Of a DNA stretch of 43,130 nucleotides, positions 1 through 7,953 are shown one piece after another. The position numbers were made by a program, and so were the translations under genes. The notes beneath the pieces were generated by a model. It saw only the letters and a list, made by a program, of their open reading frames with translations, was not told where the DNA came from and ran no database searches. Numbering within the stretch: position 1 is the stretch's first letter; every line of letters starts with the position of its first letter. The DNA comes from a virus: IMG/VR virus record IMGVR_UViG_3300010397_000026, positions 1-43,130 of that record, one strand, 5' to 3'.

Positions 1-123
1 AATCATTATCTAAATGTTCATTCGTTTGCCCCAAAAACAGAAAAAGACAAACAATTAGGGGGCACTTATGGACGCATAGCTGTGTTTAGTAAAGTTGATG
101 AAAAAACGAATCATACAACAATA
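1..123. repeat. Terminal overlap, left copy (circular genome junction)
   Basis: Bases 1-123 are identical to 43008-43130. The reading frame of the broken gene continues perfectly through the join. The overlap is therefore either an assembly overlap of a circular or circularly permuted molecule, or a short direct terminal repeat. The sequence alone does not separate the two, but its location inside a coding region favours a permuted genome or assembly overlap. Confidence 0.95.
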
Positions 124-297
124 ACTGAACACCCGGTATTAACTACAAAAATTATAGAAGAAGCAACAAGGGAAGAAATTTTGAGCGCAAAACCGATAAG
201 CAACTTTGAATCGCAAATGTTGAGCGGCGCCGCTTTTTCAGCTGATGAAATAAGTCAATTAAAAGAGTTGTTAGGTACTAAAGGTAATAAAAAATAA
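1..297 (+). CDS. Hypothetical structural-region protein, C-terminal part (continues from 42924)
   Basis: This is the 3' part of a gene whose true start is the ATG at 42924. Frame 1 is open from base 1, and joining the ends gives a 126-aa protein without stops. A GTG at 82 is an internal codon, not the start. The protein is polar; its C-terminal third (ISNFESQMLSGAAFSADEISQLKELL) looks helical. It sits between the capsid/exported-protein genes and the tail sheath. It overlaps the next ATG by one base (TAATG at 295-299), so the two are probably translationally coupled. The position suits a head-tail connector or small tail protein, but no family was recognised. Confidence 0.85.
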   Translation, partial: NHYLNVHSFAPKTEKDKQLGGTYGRIAVFSKVDEKTNHTTITEHPVLTTKIIEEATREEILSAKPISNFESQMLSGAAFSADEISQLKELLGTKGNKK

Positions 298-503
298 TGG
301 ACGTTTTAAAAGCAAAACATATAGCAAGGGAACACTTACACAGAGATGTTGTGATTGTTGATTTTGACGGCAACCTATATGTTAATTGCGACACCGAAAC
401 GGTTTGTTCTAAATTAGAAAAAGAAAAAAAAGAATTTCATCTTTTAAAAGGCGAAAGAATTAAAAAGGTTATAAAAGACAAAGAAGATGCAAAAGCTGAA
501 TGA
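297..503 (+). CDS. Small hypothetical protein upstream of tail sheath
   Basis: A 68-aa protein, acidic-basic mixed with a Lys/Glu-rich C-terminal half (KLEKEKKEF, IKKVIKDKEDAKAE) that looks helical. It is joined to the upstream gene by a TAATG overlap and overlaps the sheath gene start (487) by 17 bp. This tight packing in a structural operon supports a real gene. No family recognised. Confidence 0.7.
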   Translation: MDVLKAKHIAREHLHRDVVIVDFDGNLYVNCDTETVCSKLEKEKKEFHLLKGERIKKVIKDKEDAKAE

Positions 504-2109
504 TATAAATTTTACACTTGGGCAAGGTGGCTCTGGGAGACAAGCTCCGGGGTCAGATTATATTTCAGGACTAATGTTTTTTAATAGCACTCGTCCTGCT
601 GCCTTGCTTGCTTCTTTACCTGGAGGAGTTGATAACTTTTCTACAGGCTCCGTTGTTCAGGTTAATTCTACCTCTGATGCAGAAGCGTTGGGAATAGTAG
701 ACACCTACACTGACGAAACAAAACCAACATCTACGGTATTGGTTACCGCTGTAGGATCGGATGGGGACACAATTTCGTTAAATGTAGCGGAGTGGATGAG
801 CGGAGTTGCCGGAAGAGGAAACATTCTGCTGGGCACTTATACCAAGGTTGCGGGCGACACCACAACTGGAAATGTGGCCACAGGTATCGCAAATGCAATA
901 AACGCAAATACAAATACACACGGTTACGTTGCAACTGTCGGATCAAGTACAGTAACAATAACAGCTCGTCCGGGTATCGGAACTTATTTCAACACAGGAA
1001 CACCTTACACTACTACTATTGTAGGGACAATTGCGGTTACATTAACACAAAATGTAGTTGCGGGCGTAGCTTCAAAATTAGCTGTATATCACTACCATAT
1101 AGATAGGTATTTCAGACAAAAACCTGATGGAACATTGTTTATCGGAATGTTTAACGTTGGTGGAGCGACTGGCGCATCAGCATTTTCAGATATTGCAAAT
1201 ATGATGTCATTTTCAGATGATTCAATTGTTCAAATTGGAATTTGGGATGACACACAAACATTTGCCTTGGCAACATTAACAAAGATACAAACTGCTATTA
1301 CTGCAGTTCGTGTAACAAACTCTTATTTATCAAATGTCACTTATGCAGCCGATATTAAAGCAATAAGCGGTGCGCTTACAACAGCGTTGCCGGGAGTTTC
1401 TTATAATCTTGCTACGTTAACAGCTAATAATGTTAGTGCATTAATTGATAATGACGGAAACGGTACCGGATTCGATTTATTCAAACAGGTTGGTAAAACA
1501 ATCAGTTCGTTAGGAGCCTGTATAGGTTGTATTTCTGAGGCTGCTATTTCAGAAGATTACGGAAATTGTATTCCTCGTTTTAATACCGATGACGGAACCG
1601 AGTTTGACACGCTTATGTTTGGCGATGGAACACCTTACAAACAAGTACAAAAAAACACATTAGACGCACTGAACAACAATCGTTACGTTTATTTATCTAA
1701 GATAAAAAACAACACCGCAAACTCTTGGTATTCTGATGATCATTGTGCTGTTGCATATACGAATGATTATGCTTGGGTGCATGATAACAGGGTTATTGAT
1801 CGCGTAATTAAAAATTCATTCGTAGCATTAACACCTGTTCTAAAATCGAAATTATTGCTGAATACAGACGGCACAATGACCGCTTCTACTATTCAATACA
1901 TTACATCTGTTGAAGGAGATGTTATAAAACCGCTTATTGCAAGCGGTGATTTAGCTGGCGATCCTAACAATTTTAATGCAAGCAACTGGGTGTTGATCAG
2001 CGCAACTCAAAAGCCGAATGTTGCCGGCAAATTAATTATAGGTGTGAAGCTTGCCGAAAACGGTATAGCTCACTCAATAAGTATTCCTATTGGATTTGGT
2101 ACTTTTTAA
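487..2109 (+). CDS. Tail sheath protein (DUF2586-like, contractile tail)
   Basis: A 540-aa protein followed immediately by a tube-sized gene, a chaperone-type gene and a tape measure, the usual order of contractile-tail modules. Residues about 75-190 are a Thr/Val/Gly-rich beta domain that looks inserted. The following part, from about residue 195, contains the sheath-like core. The C-terminal 110 residues (RVIDRVIKNSFVALTPVLKSK, then IQYITSVEGDVIKPLI and a closing beta segment) resemble the conserved end of sheath proteins that binds the tube and makes the arms of the mesh. I place it nearest the DUF2586 sheath-like family of Bacteroidetes phages from memory. If correct, the virion is a myovirus. 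Confidence 0.8.
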   Translation: MQKLNDINFTLGQGGSGRQAPGSDYISGLMFFNSTRPAALLASLPGGVDNFSTGSVVQVNSTSDAEALGIVDTYTDETKPTSTVLVTAVGSDGDTISLNVAEWMSGVAGRGNILLGTYTKVAGDTTTGNVATGIANAINANTNTHGYVATVGSSTVTITARPGIGTYFNTGTPYTTTIVGTIAVTLTQNVVAGVASKLAVYHYHIDRYFRQKPDGTLFIGMFNVGGATGASAFSDIANMMSFSDDSIVQIGIWDDTQTFALATLTKIQTAITAVRVTNSYLSNVTYAADIKAISGALTTALPGVSYNLATLTANNVSALIDNDGNGTGFDLFKQVGKTISSLGACIGCISEAAISEDYGNCIPRFNTDDGTEFDTLMFGDGTPYKQVQKNTLDALNNNRYVYLSKIKNNTANSWYSDDHCAVAYTNDYAWVHDNRVIDRVIKNSFVALTPVLKSKLLLNTDGTMTASTIQYITSVEGDVIKPLIASGDLAGDPNNFNASNWVLISATQKPNVAGKLIIGVKLAENGIAHSISIPIGFGTF

Positions 2110-2122
2110 TAAAAAATAAAAG

Positions 2123-2536
2123 ATGGGCTTAGTTTTTAAAAACGGAAATGTTGTAGGAAGTGCCAATATTACTACCACTATCGGCGGCGTAATAGTTACA
2201 GGTATAAAATCTGTAAACTTTAAATTTGGACGCAAAAAAGAAAACGTACAAGGCTTTCAGGCGCAGCCTATAGGGCGCGGGCGCGGTGCATATACCTATG
2301 ACGCTTTGACTTTAGAAATATTGCTCGAAGAATATAAGGCAATTTGCGCAGCGGCCCCCAACAATGATCCCACACAAATTTCAGCGTTTAATATCCCCAT
2401 TGTTTATGATGGAAATATTTTACCTCCTGAAATATTAAACAATGTCGAATTTACAGATTCTACCTACAATCCAAAAGCCGGCGATATGGCAATATGGATC
2501 ACTGTTGAGTGTATATTCGCTGGCATTAATCAATAA
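2123..2536 (+). CDS. Tail tube protein
   Basis: A 137-aa protein directly after the sheath, with the size expected of a tail tube subunit. The sequence alternates short beta strands (ITTTIGGVIVTGIKSVNFKFGRKKE) and closes with a strand (MAIWITVECIFAGI), as in tube proteins that form a beta-barrel ring. The start is the ATG after an A-rich leader (AAAAAATAAAAG). The family call rests mainly on gene order and size; I do not see a diagnostic motif. Confidence 0.7.
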   Translation: MGLVFKNGNVVGSANITTTIGGVIVTGIKSVNFKFGRKKENVQGFQAQPIGRGRGAYTYDALTLEILLEEYKAICAAAPNNDPTQISAFNIPIVYDGNILPPEILNNVEFTDSTYNPKAGDMAIWITVECIFAGINQ

Positions 2537-2551
2537 ACTAAAACTAAACTA

Positions 2552-3067
2552 ATGAAAGAGGAACTAACAGCGAAAATTGATTCGCTTAATGAGCAGTTGA
2601 AAACGGCTACCCCCGATGAAATTGCAGTAATACAAAAACAGATTTCCGATGTCGAACATGAGTTAGATGTTCTTGAATGGATTGAGGATATTCGCGAAAA
2701 GGCTGACAAACAGGCCAAAGATTTAAGCAATGTATTTGGAATTGATATTGTGCCAGCAATATTCGTAGTAAAAGAACTTGAAGATATTGCAGTGGCATTT
2801 ATCAAACAACCTGACGCAAAAACGGGTATGAAAATTCTGCGTATTTATTCCGAAAACGAAGATCTAGGGCTTGAACTTGCAGCAAAAGCGCAGCTTGTAC
2901 GTGACTCAGATTTAAACGCAAAAGGCTTTGACGGATCGGCATCTGATAGCCGCTTTATGGATGCAAACGGAAAGTATGATCTTAAATATTCAATGCTTAA
3001 TATGTCATTGATGTTACGGATGAATGGTTTGATACAATTATTTGCAGACGTGTTTAAAAAAAAATAG
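2552..3067 (+). CDS. Tail assembly chaperone, short (G-like) product
   Basis: A 171-aa mostly helical protein located between the tube and tape-measure genes, where tail assembly chaperones sit in long-tailed phages. It ends in KKK-stop inside a run of nine A, and the -1 frame is open beyond it, as in the lambda G/GT arrangement. The N-terminal 60 residues are predicted coiled coil (SLNEQLKTATPDEIAVIQKQISDVEHEL). The start follows an ACTAAAACTAAACTA leader. Confidence 0.8.
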   Translation: MKEELTAKIDSLNEQLKTATPDEIAVIQKQISDVEHELDVLEWIEDIREKADKQAKDLSNVFGIDIVPAIFVVKELEDIAVAFIKQPDAKTGMKILRIYSENEDLGLELAAKAQLVRDSDLNAKGFDGSASDSRFMDANGKYDLKYSMLNMSLMLRMNGLIQLFADVFKKK

Positions 3068-3255
3068 AAACCGCAAGGCTTGACGAAAATAAAGGCGAAT
3101 TGCTGCAAATGGATGCGGTAATTCGCTTTTGTTTTAAGGTAGACCCGGAAAGTTTAGAGGTTGATGAATATGCAAAACTATACGGGCAGGGCAAGTGGAT
3201 TTTAGAATATCAAAACTTTTTAGTAGCCAAAAATTTAAGCGGTAACAATGGATGA
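2552..3255 (+). CDS. Tail assembly chaperone, -1 frameshift (GT-like) product
   Basis: A slip of -1 on AAAAAAA at 3058-3064 continues translation at ATA GAA ACC (3064 onward) and adds 63 codons, giving 234 aa, with the stop TGA at 3253-3255. The extension (LDENKGELLQMDAVIRFCFKVDPESLEVDEYAKLYGQGKW) has good codon use and overlaps the tape-measure ATG at 3248. No other gene covers 3068-3247, which the frameshift explains. A 7-bp inverted repeat (GCGAATT 3095-3101, AATTCGC 3120-3126) lies downstream, rather far for a stimulator. In lambda, the GT form recruits tube subunits to the chaperone-coated tape measure. Confidence 0.8.
3058..3064 (+). promoter_or_regulatory. Programmed -1 frameshift slippery heptamer
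   Basis: A AAA AAA in the zero frame immediately before TAG (3065-3067). This is a classical X XXY YYZ slippery sequence, inside a 9-A run (3056-3064), at the only overlap between the two chaperone frames. Confidence 0.8.
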
Positions 3256-4873
3256 AAGTTTAAAGTATAGAATTAGTTTAGAGGATTTATTTTCGCGCGG
3301 AATTGCTACAGCAGAACAAAACGCAAAGAAATTTGAAGGCTCTGTAACTGGCATTGATAAAGCCGCGCAAAGTCTTAAAAGCACTTTAGCGACTGCGTTC
3401 AGTGTTTATGCTATTACCGCCTTTGGCAAATCTGTACTGAATACCGGAGCCTCATTTGAACGTGCAGAAATTCAATTAAAAACACTGCTTAAAAGTGGCG
3501 ATGAGGCAAACGCAGTATTTAAAGATTTACAAACAGAATCAACAAAAAGCCCGTTTACTTTTCAAGAATTACTTAAGGGTAATGCAGCTTTAATAAGTAC
3601 CGGGATAAGCGCAAAAAAAGCAAAAGAGGACTTTAATGCATTAGCCAATGCTATTGCGGCAACGGGAGGAACAGGTGATGATCTTTCTCGAATGACATTT
3701 AATTTACAACAAATAAAAAATGTTGGAGCGACTGCTCAGGATATTAAACAGTTCGGAATGGCGGGTATTAATATTTACGGATTACTCGATAAATATGCCA
3801 AACAGTATAATATAACAATTGACAAACATCACATTACTTATGAGCAAATCATAGGCTCTTTAAAGCTTGCTGGAAAAGAAGGGGGGCAATATTTTAACGC
3901 TTTAAATAATTTAGCCGATAGCACTTCCGGAAGGCTATTAAACTTAACAGATTCGTTTGATGTATTTAAGGATAAAATTTTCAAAGATGCAAAACCGGCC
4001 ATTAATTCAGTAATTGAAGGATTGACTGGAATATTAAATCACGCCCCAGACATAATACGAGGCTTTAAAATGATGGCCGTAGCTGTTGCAGGGTTTGGGG
4101 CTGGCTTGTTATTGGTAAAAGGGTATATGATAGCCACAAATACTATTGCTAAAACCATGTTTGTTGTAGACATGGTTAAATATGTAGCCGCAACCAGAGG
4201 GATAACAGGAGCAACATCGGCGTGGCAAATAATACAAGCCTCTTTAAATACAACACTTTTAGCAAATCCTTACATTTTAGTTGGCGCGGCCTTGGCGGCC
4301 TTGGCGGTTGGAATTTACAATGTATATGCAGAAAACAAACGATTAAAAGAACAGATCGAAGGAAGTATGCAGACGGCCGCGCAAGCTGAATTAAAAACTC
4401 TGGATGCAAAAATAGCGCGTTATAAAGAGCTTGGAAAAACAGCAAAGCAGGCTTATGAAGATGAAAAATCGAGATTAAGGGTTGAAGTTGCAAAAGCTAC
4501 AAATGAAGTTGCCGCTGCAAAAAGAAAAGTTCCAATAGTGGCCGATCTATTCGGAGACAATCAGTTGAAAGTTGATTATTTAAAGAAAAAACAACTGTTA
4601 GATGCCTTAAGTCGTCAACAATCAGCTTTAATGGGCGCTTCTGCAAAAGTTTTAAAAGGAGACAAAGGAGAAGTTGGGGCGGATTTAGGCAGCGGCCTTT
4701 CAGAACCAAAGGCGAGTAGTATAAAAAACATTACAATTAACATGAATAACCCATTTCAAAACATGAAAGTAACACCGGCAACTATGGAAATGGGCATAGA
4801 TGATTTTATGGGTAAACTTTCAGAAGCGTTAAACAAAGTTGTAACTGATGCAGCTATTTTAAGTACAGAATAA
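3248..4873 (+). CDS. Tape measure protein
   Basis: A 541-aa protein after the tail chaperone. Its N-terminal third has the tape-measure domain pattern: SFERAEIQLKTLLKSGDEANAVFKDL, a region with KSPFTFQELLKGNAALI, then GGTGDDLSRMTFNLQQIKNVG. Hydrophobic segments occur near residues 272-296 and 338-360, as is common for tape measures that reach the host membrane. Residues about 365-460 are coiled coil. At about 0.15 nm per residue the tail would be near 80 nm. It overlaps the frameshift extension by 8 bp, and its last base is shared with the next ATG. Confidence 0.9.
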   Translation: MDESLKYRISLEDLFSRGIATAEQNAKKFEGSVTGIDKAAQSLKSTLATAFSVYAITAFGKSVLNTGASFERAEIQLKTLLKSGDEANAVFKDLQTESTKSPFTFQELLKGNAALISTGISAKKAKEDFNALANAIAATGGTGDDLSRMTFNLQQIKNVGATAQDIKQFGMAGINIYGLLDKYAKQYNITIDKHHITYEQIIGSLKLAGKEGGQYFNALNNLADSTSGRLLNLTDSFDVFKDKIFKDAKPAINSVIEGLTGILNHAPDIIRGFKMMAVAVAGFGAGLLLVKGYMIATNTIAKTMFVVDMVKYVAATRGITGATSAWQIIQASLNTTLLANPYILVGAALAALAVGIYNVYAENKRLKEQIEGSMQTAAQAELKTLDAKIARYKELGKTAKQAYEDEKSRLRVEVAKATNEVAAAKRKVPIVADLFGDNQLKVDYLKKKQLLDALSRQQSALMGASAKVLKGDKGEVGADLGSGLSEPKASSIKNITINMNNPFQNMKVTPATMEMGIDDFMGKLSEALNKVVTDAAILSTE

Positions 4874-5640
4874 TGGCAGAAGAAAATCAAGCGCCAGCGA
4901 CTAAAAATTTTCAATTCAAACCGATATCCCCCGATTTGTCTCTAAAATCGCTACAACCAAATTTCACAAAAGTCGACATTGGCAATCCGGAAAAAAACTT
5001 AAAAAAGTTTGATGATTTTTTAGTTAATGCCGGATTGCAGGCGGCTCGAAATATTATCCTAAAAAACACGTTATCTTTTTTTCAAACACCTGTAAAAAAA
5101 CAGGATTTGAATAGATATAAACAGGATTCAAATTTTACTCAGGCTTCACAGCAAATGACTCCCGTGGGTTATGGTAAATTCGGATTCCCTATACTGTCAA
5201 ATCTTTTTATTTATGGCGACACTTATTATGATAATTACGGAAAACCTATCGCCAAGTTTAACGACATTAGAATAGATGCTATTTTAATGGATGTTGAAAT
5301 TGATAAAAATATTATTGTTACGGATGTGCAGGGCCGGAATGGTAGCTTTATCGAATATGTAAGTTCTAAAAGCAGGAGGATAAGTTTTTACGGTACATTT
5401 TTAGCCGACACAATGAATATTTACCCTGAGGCCGATATAGCTGAATTTATACGTTGTGTAGATTCCAACAGAGCCGTTAAAGTTGATTCGTGGTATCTAA
5501 GAATGTTTGGGATTTATTACATATTCATAAAAAAAGCTCGCATCTGGCAAGAGGAAGGAAGCCAAGAGTACCAACGTTTTGAATTTGAAGCAATATCCGA
5601 CACTCCGGTACAACTTAAAATAAGTAGGTCAACACAATGA
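4873..5640 (+). CDS. Baseplate/tail-tube initiator-like protein (DUF6046-like)
   Basis: A 255-aa protein between tape measure and hub. The first 60 residues are polar and probably extended. Residues about 95-250 form a beta-rich domain (FGFPILSNLFIYGDTYYDNYGK, then IRIDAILMDVEIDKNIIVTDVQGRNGSFIEY). I associate this with the DUF6046 family found in tail modules of Bacteroidetes phages, from memory. Its place corresponds to LysM-type or tube-initiator proteins that link tube and hub. It overlaps both neighbours (TAATG at 4871-4875; ATGA at 5637-5640). Confidence 0.65.
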   Translation: MAEENQAPATKNFQFKPISPDLSLKSLQPNFTKVDIGNPEKNLKKFDDFLVNAGLQAARNIILKNTLSFFQTPVKKQDLNRYKQDSNFTQASQQMTPVGYGKFGFPILSNLFIYGDTYYDNYGKPIAKFNDIRIDAILMDVEIDKNIIVTDVQGRNGSFIEYVSSKSRRISFYGTFLADTMNIYPEADIAEFIRCVDSNRAVKVDSWYLRMFGIYYIFIKKARIWQEEGSQEYQRFEFEAISDTPVQLKISRSTQ

Positions 5641-6848
5641 GTTTTCGTGATTATACATTTATAACCGTACAACAACAAGCTAATAGTGCAACACCTAATA
5701 GGGTGCTTAACACTGTTGAATTTGATTTTGTAAACCATGGCGAAAACGTAAATTCGTGGCAAAATTTAAGCGACACTGCAAAATTAAGATTACCTCATAA
5801 TATTTACGCCGTTACCGATAAAGGACAACCTTATGACATAGGCGCAAACCCCAACACAAGCGGAGCTACAATATATGACGGAAATAACCCTATATTTATG
5901 CGTGGGGATAAAATCACGATAGATCTAGGGTTGTTTATGGACAATATGAACGGTACTGAATATCTGGAAAAACAAACCCGGTTTACCGGTTATATCACCA
6001 AAATAAAACCACGCGTACCCATTGAGATTGAATGCGAAGACGAAATGTGGATATTGAAACAAATTCGGGTTCCGGATAAAGTTTGGAAAGATTCACAATA
6101 TACTGTACAATCAATGTTAACAGAAATGTTGCAAGGTACAGGAATAACAGTAGTTGACGGCAATTCCGGCACTATAAAAACAAATATCGGGGATTTTAAA
6201 ACTAGAAACGAAACTGTTGCACAGGTGCTCGAGCGGCTTAAAAAAGATGGTAGCATTTATTCTTACATGAGAAATGGAGAGCTTCGTTGTAGCGGCCTTG
6301 TTTATTATCCACAGGACCGGGTCGAAAACGTATTTAGATTTCAAGAAAATATTACAAGTGACAATCTCGAATATACTCGAAAAGAGGACATAAGCCTTGC
6401 AATACGTGCTTATTCCGAATTTCAAAGTGTTTTATCTGAAAAGAATTTGGACGGTACCGCCAAAACAAAACGCACACGATTAGAAGTAACAATTGATAAA
6501 ACAGGGCAGTTAGACGATGCCGCCGCAAAAGCATTTGTAGGTGATATGATTACGCTTCCTATTTTGGGTTGCAAAACAAAAGAAGAATTATTGCAAAGAG
6601 CCTTGGCGGCGTTTCCTAAATTTTATTACACAGGTTATCGAGGTTCATTTACTACATTTGGATTGCCATTTGTAAAACATGGAGATGCCGTAATAATAGA
6701 AGATAATGTGTTCCCGGAACGAAACGGAACATATCTTGTAAAACAAGTAACAACCACTTTTGGGCTTTCCGGATTGCGTCAAAATATTTTGGTTCATTTA
6801 AGGATTGACCAAGGTTACACGACCTCACAATTAAACGCGCCAATATGA
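5637..6848 (+). CDS. Baseplate hub protein (gpD / gp27 / Mu P-like)
   Basis: A 403-aa protein placed before the spike. The N-terminal half is a beta-barrel-like region (FMRGDKITIDLGLF, then TRFTGYITKIKPRVPIEIECEDEMWILKQ). It is followed by a segment with the hub-type motif NETVAQVLERLKKDGSIYSYMRNGELRCSGLVY. The C-terminal half is a second barrel (FGLPFVKHGDAVIIEDNVFPERNGTYLVKQVTTTFGLSGLRQNI). This matches the two-barrel plan of phage late-control-D hubs, which form the ring at the end of the tube that carries the spike. ATGA overlap with both neighbours. Confidence 0.75.
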   Translation: MSFRDYTFITVQQQANSATPNRVLNTVEFDFVNHGENVNSWQNLSDTAKLRLPHNIYAVTDKGQPYDIGANPNTSGATIYDGNNPIFMRGDKITIDLGLFMDNMNGTEYLEKQTRFTGYITKIKPRVPIEIECEDEMWILKQIRVPDKVWKDSQYTVQSMLTEMLQGTGITVVDGNSGTIKTNIGDFKTRNETVAQVLERLKKDGSIYSYMRNGELRCSGLVYYPQDRVENVFRFQENITSDNLEYTRKEDISLAIRAYSEFQSVLSEKNLDGTAKTKRTRLEVTIDKTGQLDDAAAKAFVGDMITLPILGCKTKEELLQRALAAFPKFYYTGYRGSFTTFGLPFVKHGDAVIIEDNVFPERNGTYLVKQVTTTFGLSGLRQNILVHLRIDQGYTTSQLNAPI

Positions 6849-7405
6849 ACGATCACGAAATAATCGCATCGAAACAACAGATAAAAACAGCAATAAAAAA
6901 AATTGCAGGGGTTTATAATGTCGATGTTGTAGAGCTTTTAGATGCTACTGTTAATTCTGTTGATAAACCGAATAGAAAGGTTAATGTAACACCTATAAGC
7001 GGTAAAGGCGCAACTCCGTTTGATGTCGGATTGATGCCTGAGTGCAATGATGGAGAATTTAAAATCCCCGCTATTGGTTCAACGGTAGGAGTTGTGATGT
7101 CCGACAAAATTGATCCATATATATTTTCATGGAGTGATTTAAGTGAATGGTATTTGGTAATTGGAACTACAACTATCGATGTTTTGGCGGGAACTATAAA
7201 ACTGGGGGATGGCTCATTCGGCGGAGTGATAAAAATATCTCAATTAACCAGCAAGCTGAATGCATTGGTAGCTCAAACGCAAGCTCAATTAGTTGCTATA
7301 TCTGCCGCAATTGTAAGTTTGGGCGGCTCATATGCGCCTGGGACATTGTCAACATTTTCAAATTCAGATTACGAAAATAGCAGCATAACTCACGGTAAAA
7401 CTTAA
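6845..7405 (+). CDS. Baseplate central spike (gpV-like OB-fold protein)
   Basis: A 186-aa protein after the hub. Residues about 20-95 show the spike OB-fold pattern (YNVDVVELLDATVNSVDKPNRKVNVTP, PFDVGLMPECNDGEFKIPAIGSTVGVVMSD). A short beta stretch then leads to a helical/Ala-rich tail (QLTSKLNALVAQTQAQLVAISAAIVSLGG). It would form the trimeric membrane-piercing tip. The ATG overlaps the hub stop by 4 bp. It is the last gene of this transcriptional unit, followed by 227 bp without a gene. Confidence 0.7.
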   Translation: MNDHEIIASKQQIKTAIKKIAGVYNVDVVELLDATVNSVDKPNRKVNVTPISGKGATPFDVGLMPECNDGEFKIPAIGSTVGVVMSDKIDPYIFSWSDLSEWYLVIGTTTIDVLAGTIKLGDGSFGGVIKISQLTSKLNALVAQTQAQLVAISAAIVSLGGSYAPGTLSTFSNSDYENSSITHGKT

Positions 7406-7579
7406 CACCTCCACGATAAAAAGTTGCAATGTTTTCGCCTCCGCAATCCACGCTCCCGAAGCTAAGTAACATAAGTCTATTATAAGACACGCTACACTAT
7501 CGTTTCGCTGTCGTTATAATTAATCCTTATGTTAAATAGCGGCTCGTTTTTCATAGTTTCTTTTATAAGGCAAATATAT
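7406..7579. other. Intergenic segment, unexplained C-rich upper strand
   Basis: Part of the 227-bp gap between spike and gp25-like genes. The first 110 bases have a composition unlike the neighbours (runs such as CACCTCCACG, CGCCTCCGCAATCCACGCTCCCG). There is a short dyad GTCT-ATTATA-AGAC near 7474-7487 and a 6-bp dyad CCTTAT/ATAAGG (about 7526-7571). I see no convincing gene; a minus-strand frame entering from 7490 is mostly antisense to the spike gene. Confidence 0.5.
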
Positions 7580-7632
7580 AAAAATATACTATAAAAAAAA
7601 ACATTCCTAAATGAATAATTTACTTTTGTTTT
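7580..7632 (+). promoter_or_regulatory. Late promoter region with AAAAATATACTATAAAAA box
   Basis: An 18-nt block at 7580-7597 is identical to one at 31928-31945. After a 23-nt gap comes TACTTTTG (7621-7628), a match to the Bacteroidetes -7 consensus TAnnTTTG, and 4 nt later the ATG of the gp25-like gene. No TTG-type -33 box is visible, so the shared block may take its place as an activator or phage-specific recognition site. The transcript would begin at or next to the start codon. Confidence 0.65.
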
Positions 7633-7953
7633 ATGTCAACCCCTGTAGTAGACTTTAAGCAAATTGACGATGACTTATATTGGGACAATGTGAGAGGCGA
7701 TTTTGTTTTCGCCCCATCGGACAATCAGCACATACTTGACATTTTGCGCTCGTTCCCCGGATGGTGGAAAAATTCGCCGTCAACAGGGGTGGGAATAGCA
7801 ATAAATTTAAAAGGGAAAGTAAATATTAGCAGTATAGAGAATCAGGTTAAACTGCAATTGGAAGCCGATAATTATCAAGTCAACAGGCCTTCTATAAAGC
7901 TTGATTCTAATGGCAATATGACTGTAATACCAAACGCATCACGCTTACAATGA
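7633..7953 (+). CDS. Baseplate wedge protein (gp25 / Mu gp46-like)
   Basis: A 106-aa protein with the features of gp25-like wedges: small, with VVDFKQIDDDLYWDN at the start, a segment NQHILDILRSFPGWWKNSPSTGVGI resembling the conserved region before the wedge turn, and a C-terminal strand-rich end. It is the first gene after the promoter at 7621 and overlaps the next gene by ATGA (7950-7953). It probably helps join sheath to baseplate. The family call is moderate; location in the baseplate module supports it. Confidence 0.6.
   Translation: MSTPVVDFKQIDDDLYWDNVRGDFVFAPSDNQHILDILRSFPGWWKNSPSTGVGIAINLKGKVNISSIENQVKLQLEADNYQVNRPSIKLDSNGNMTVIPNASRLQ

Noticed and set aside
7296-7490. Minus-strand 64-codon ORF across the spike gene end
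   Set aside because: Most of it is antisense to the spike gene and no promoter or neighbour supports it, although its first 30 codons lie in the odd C-rich segment.
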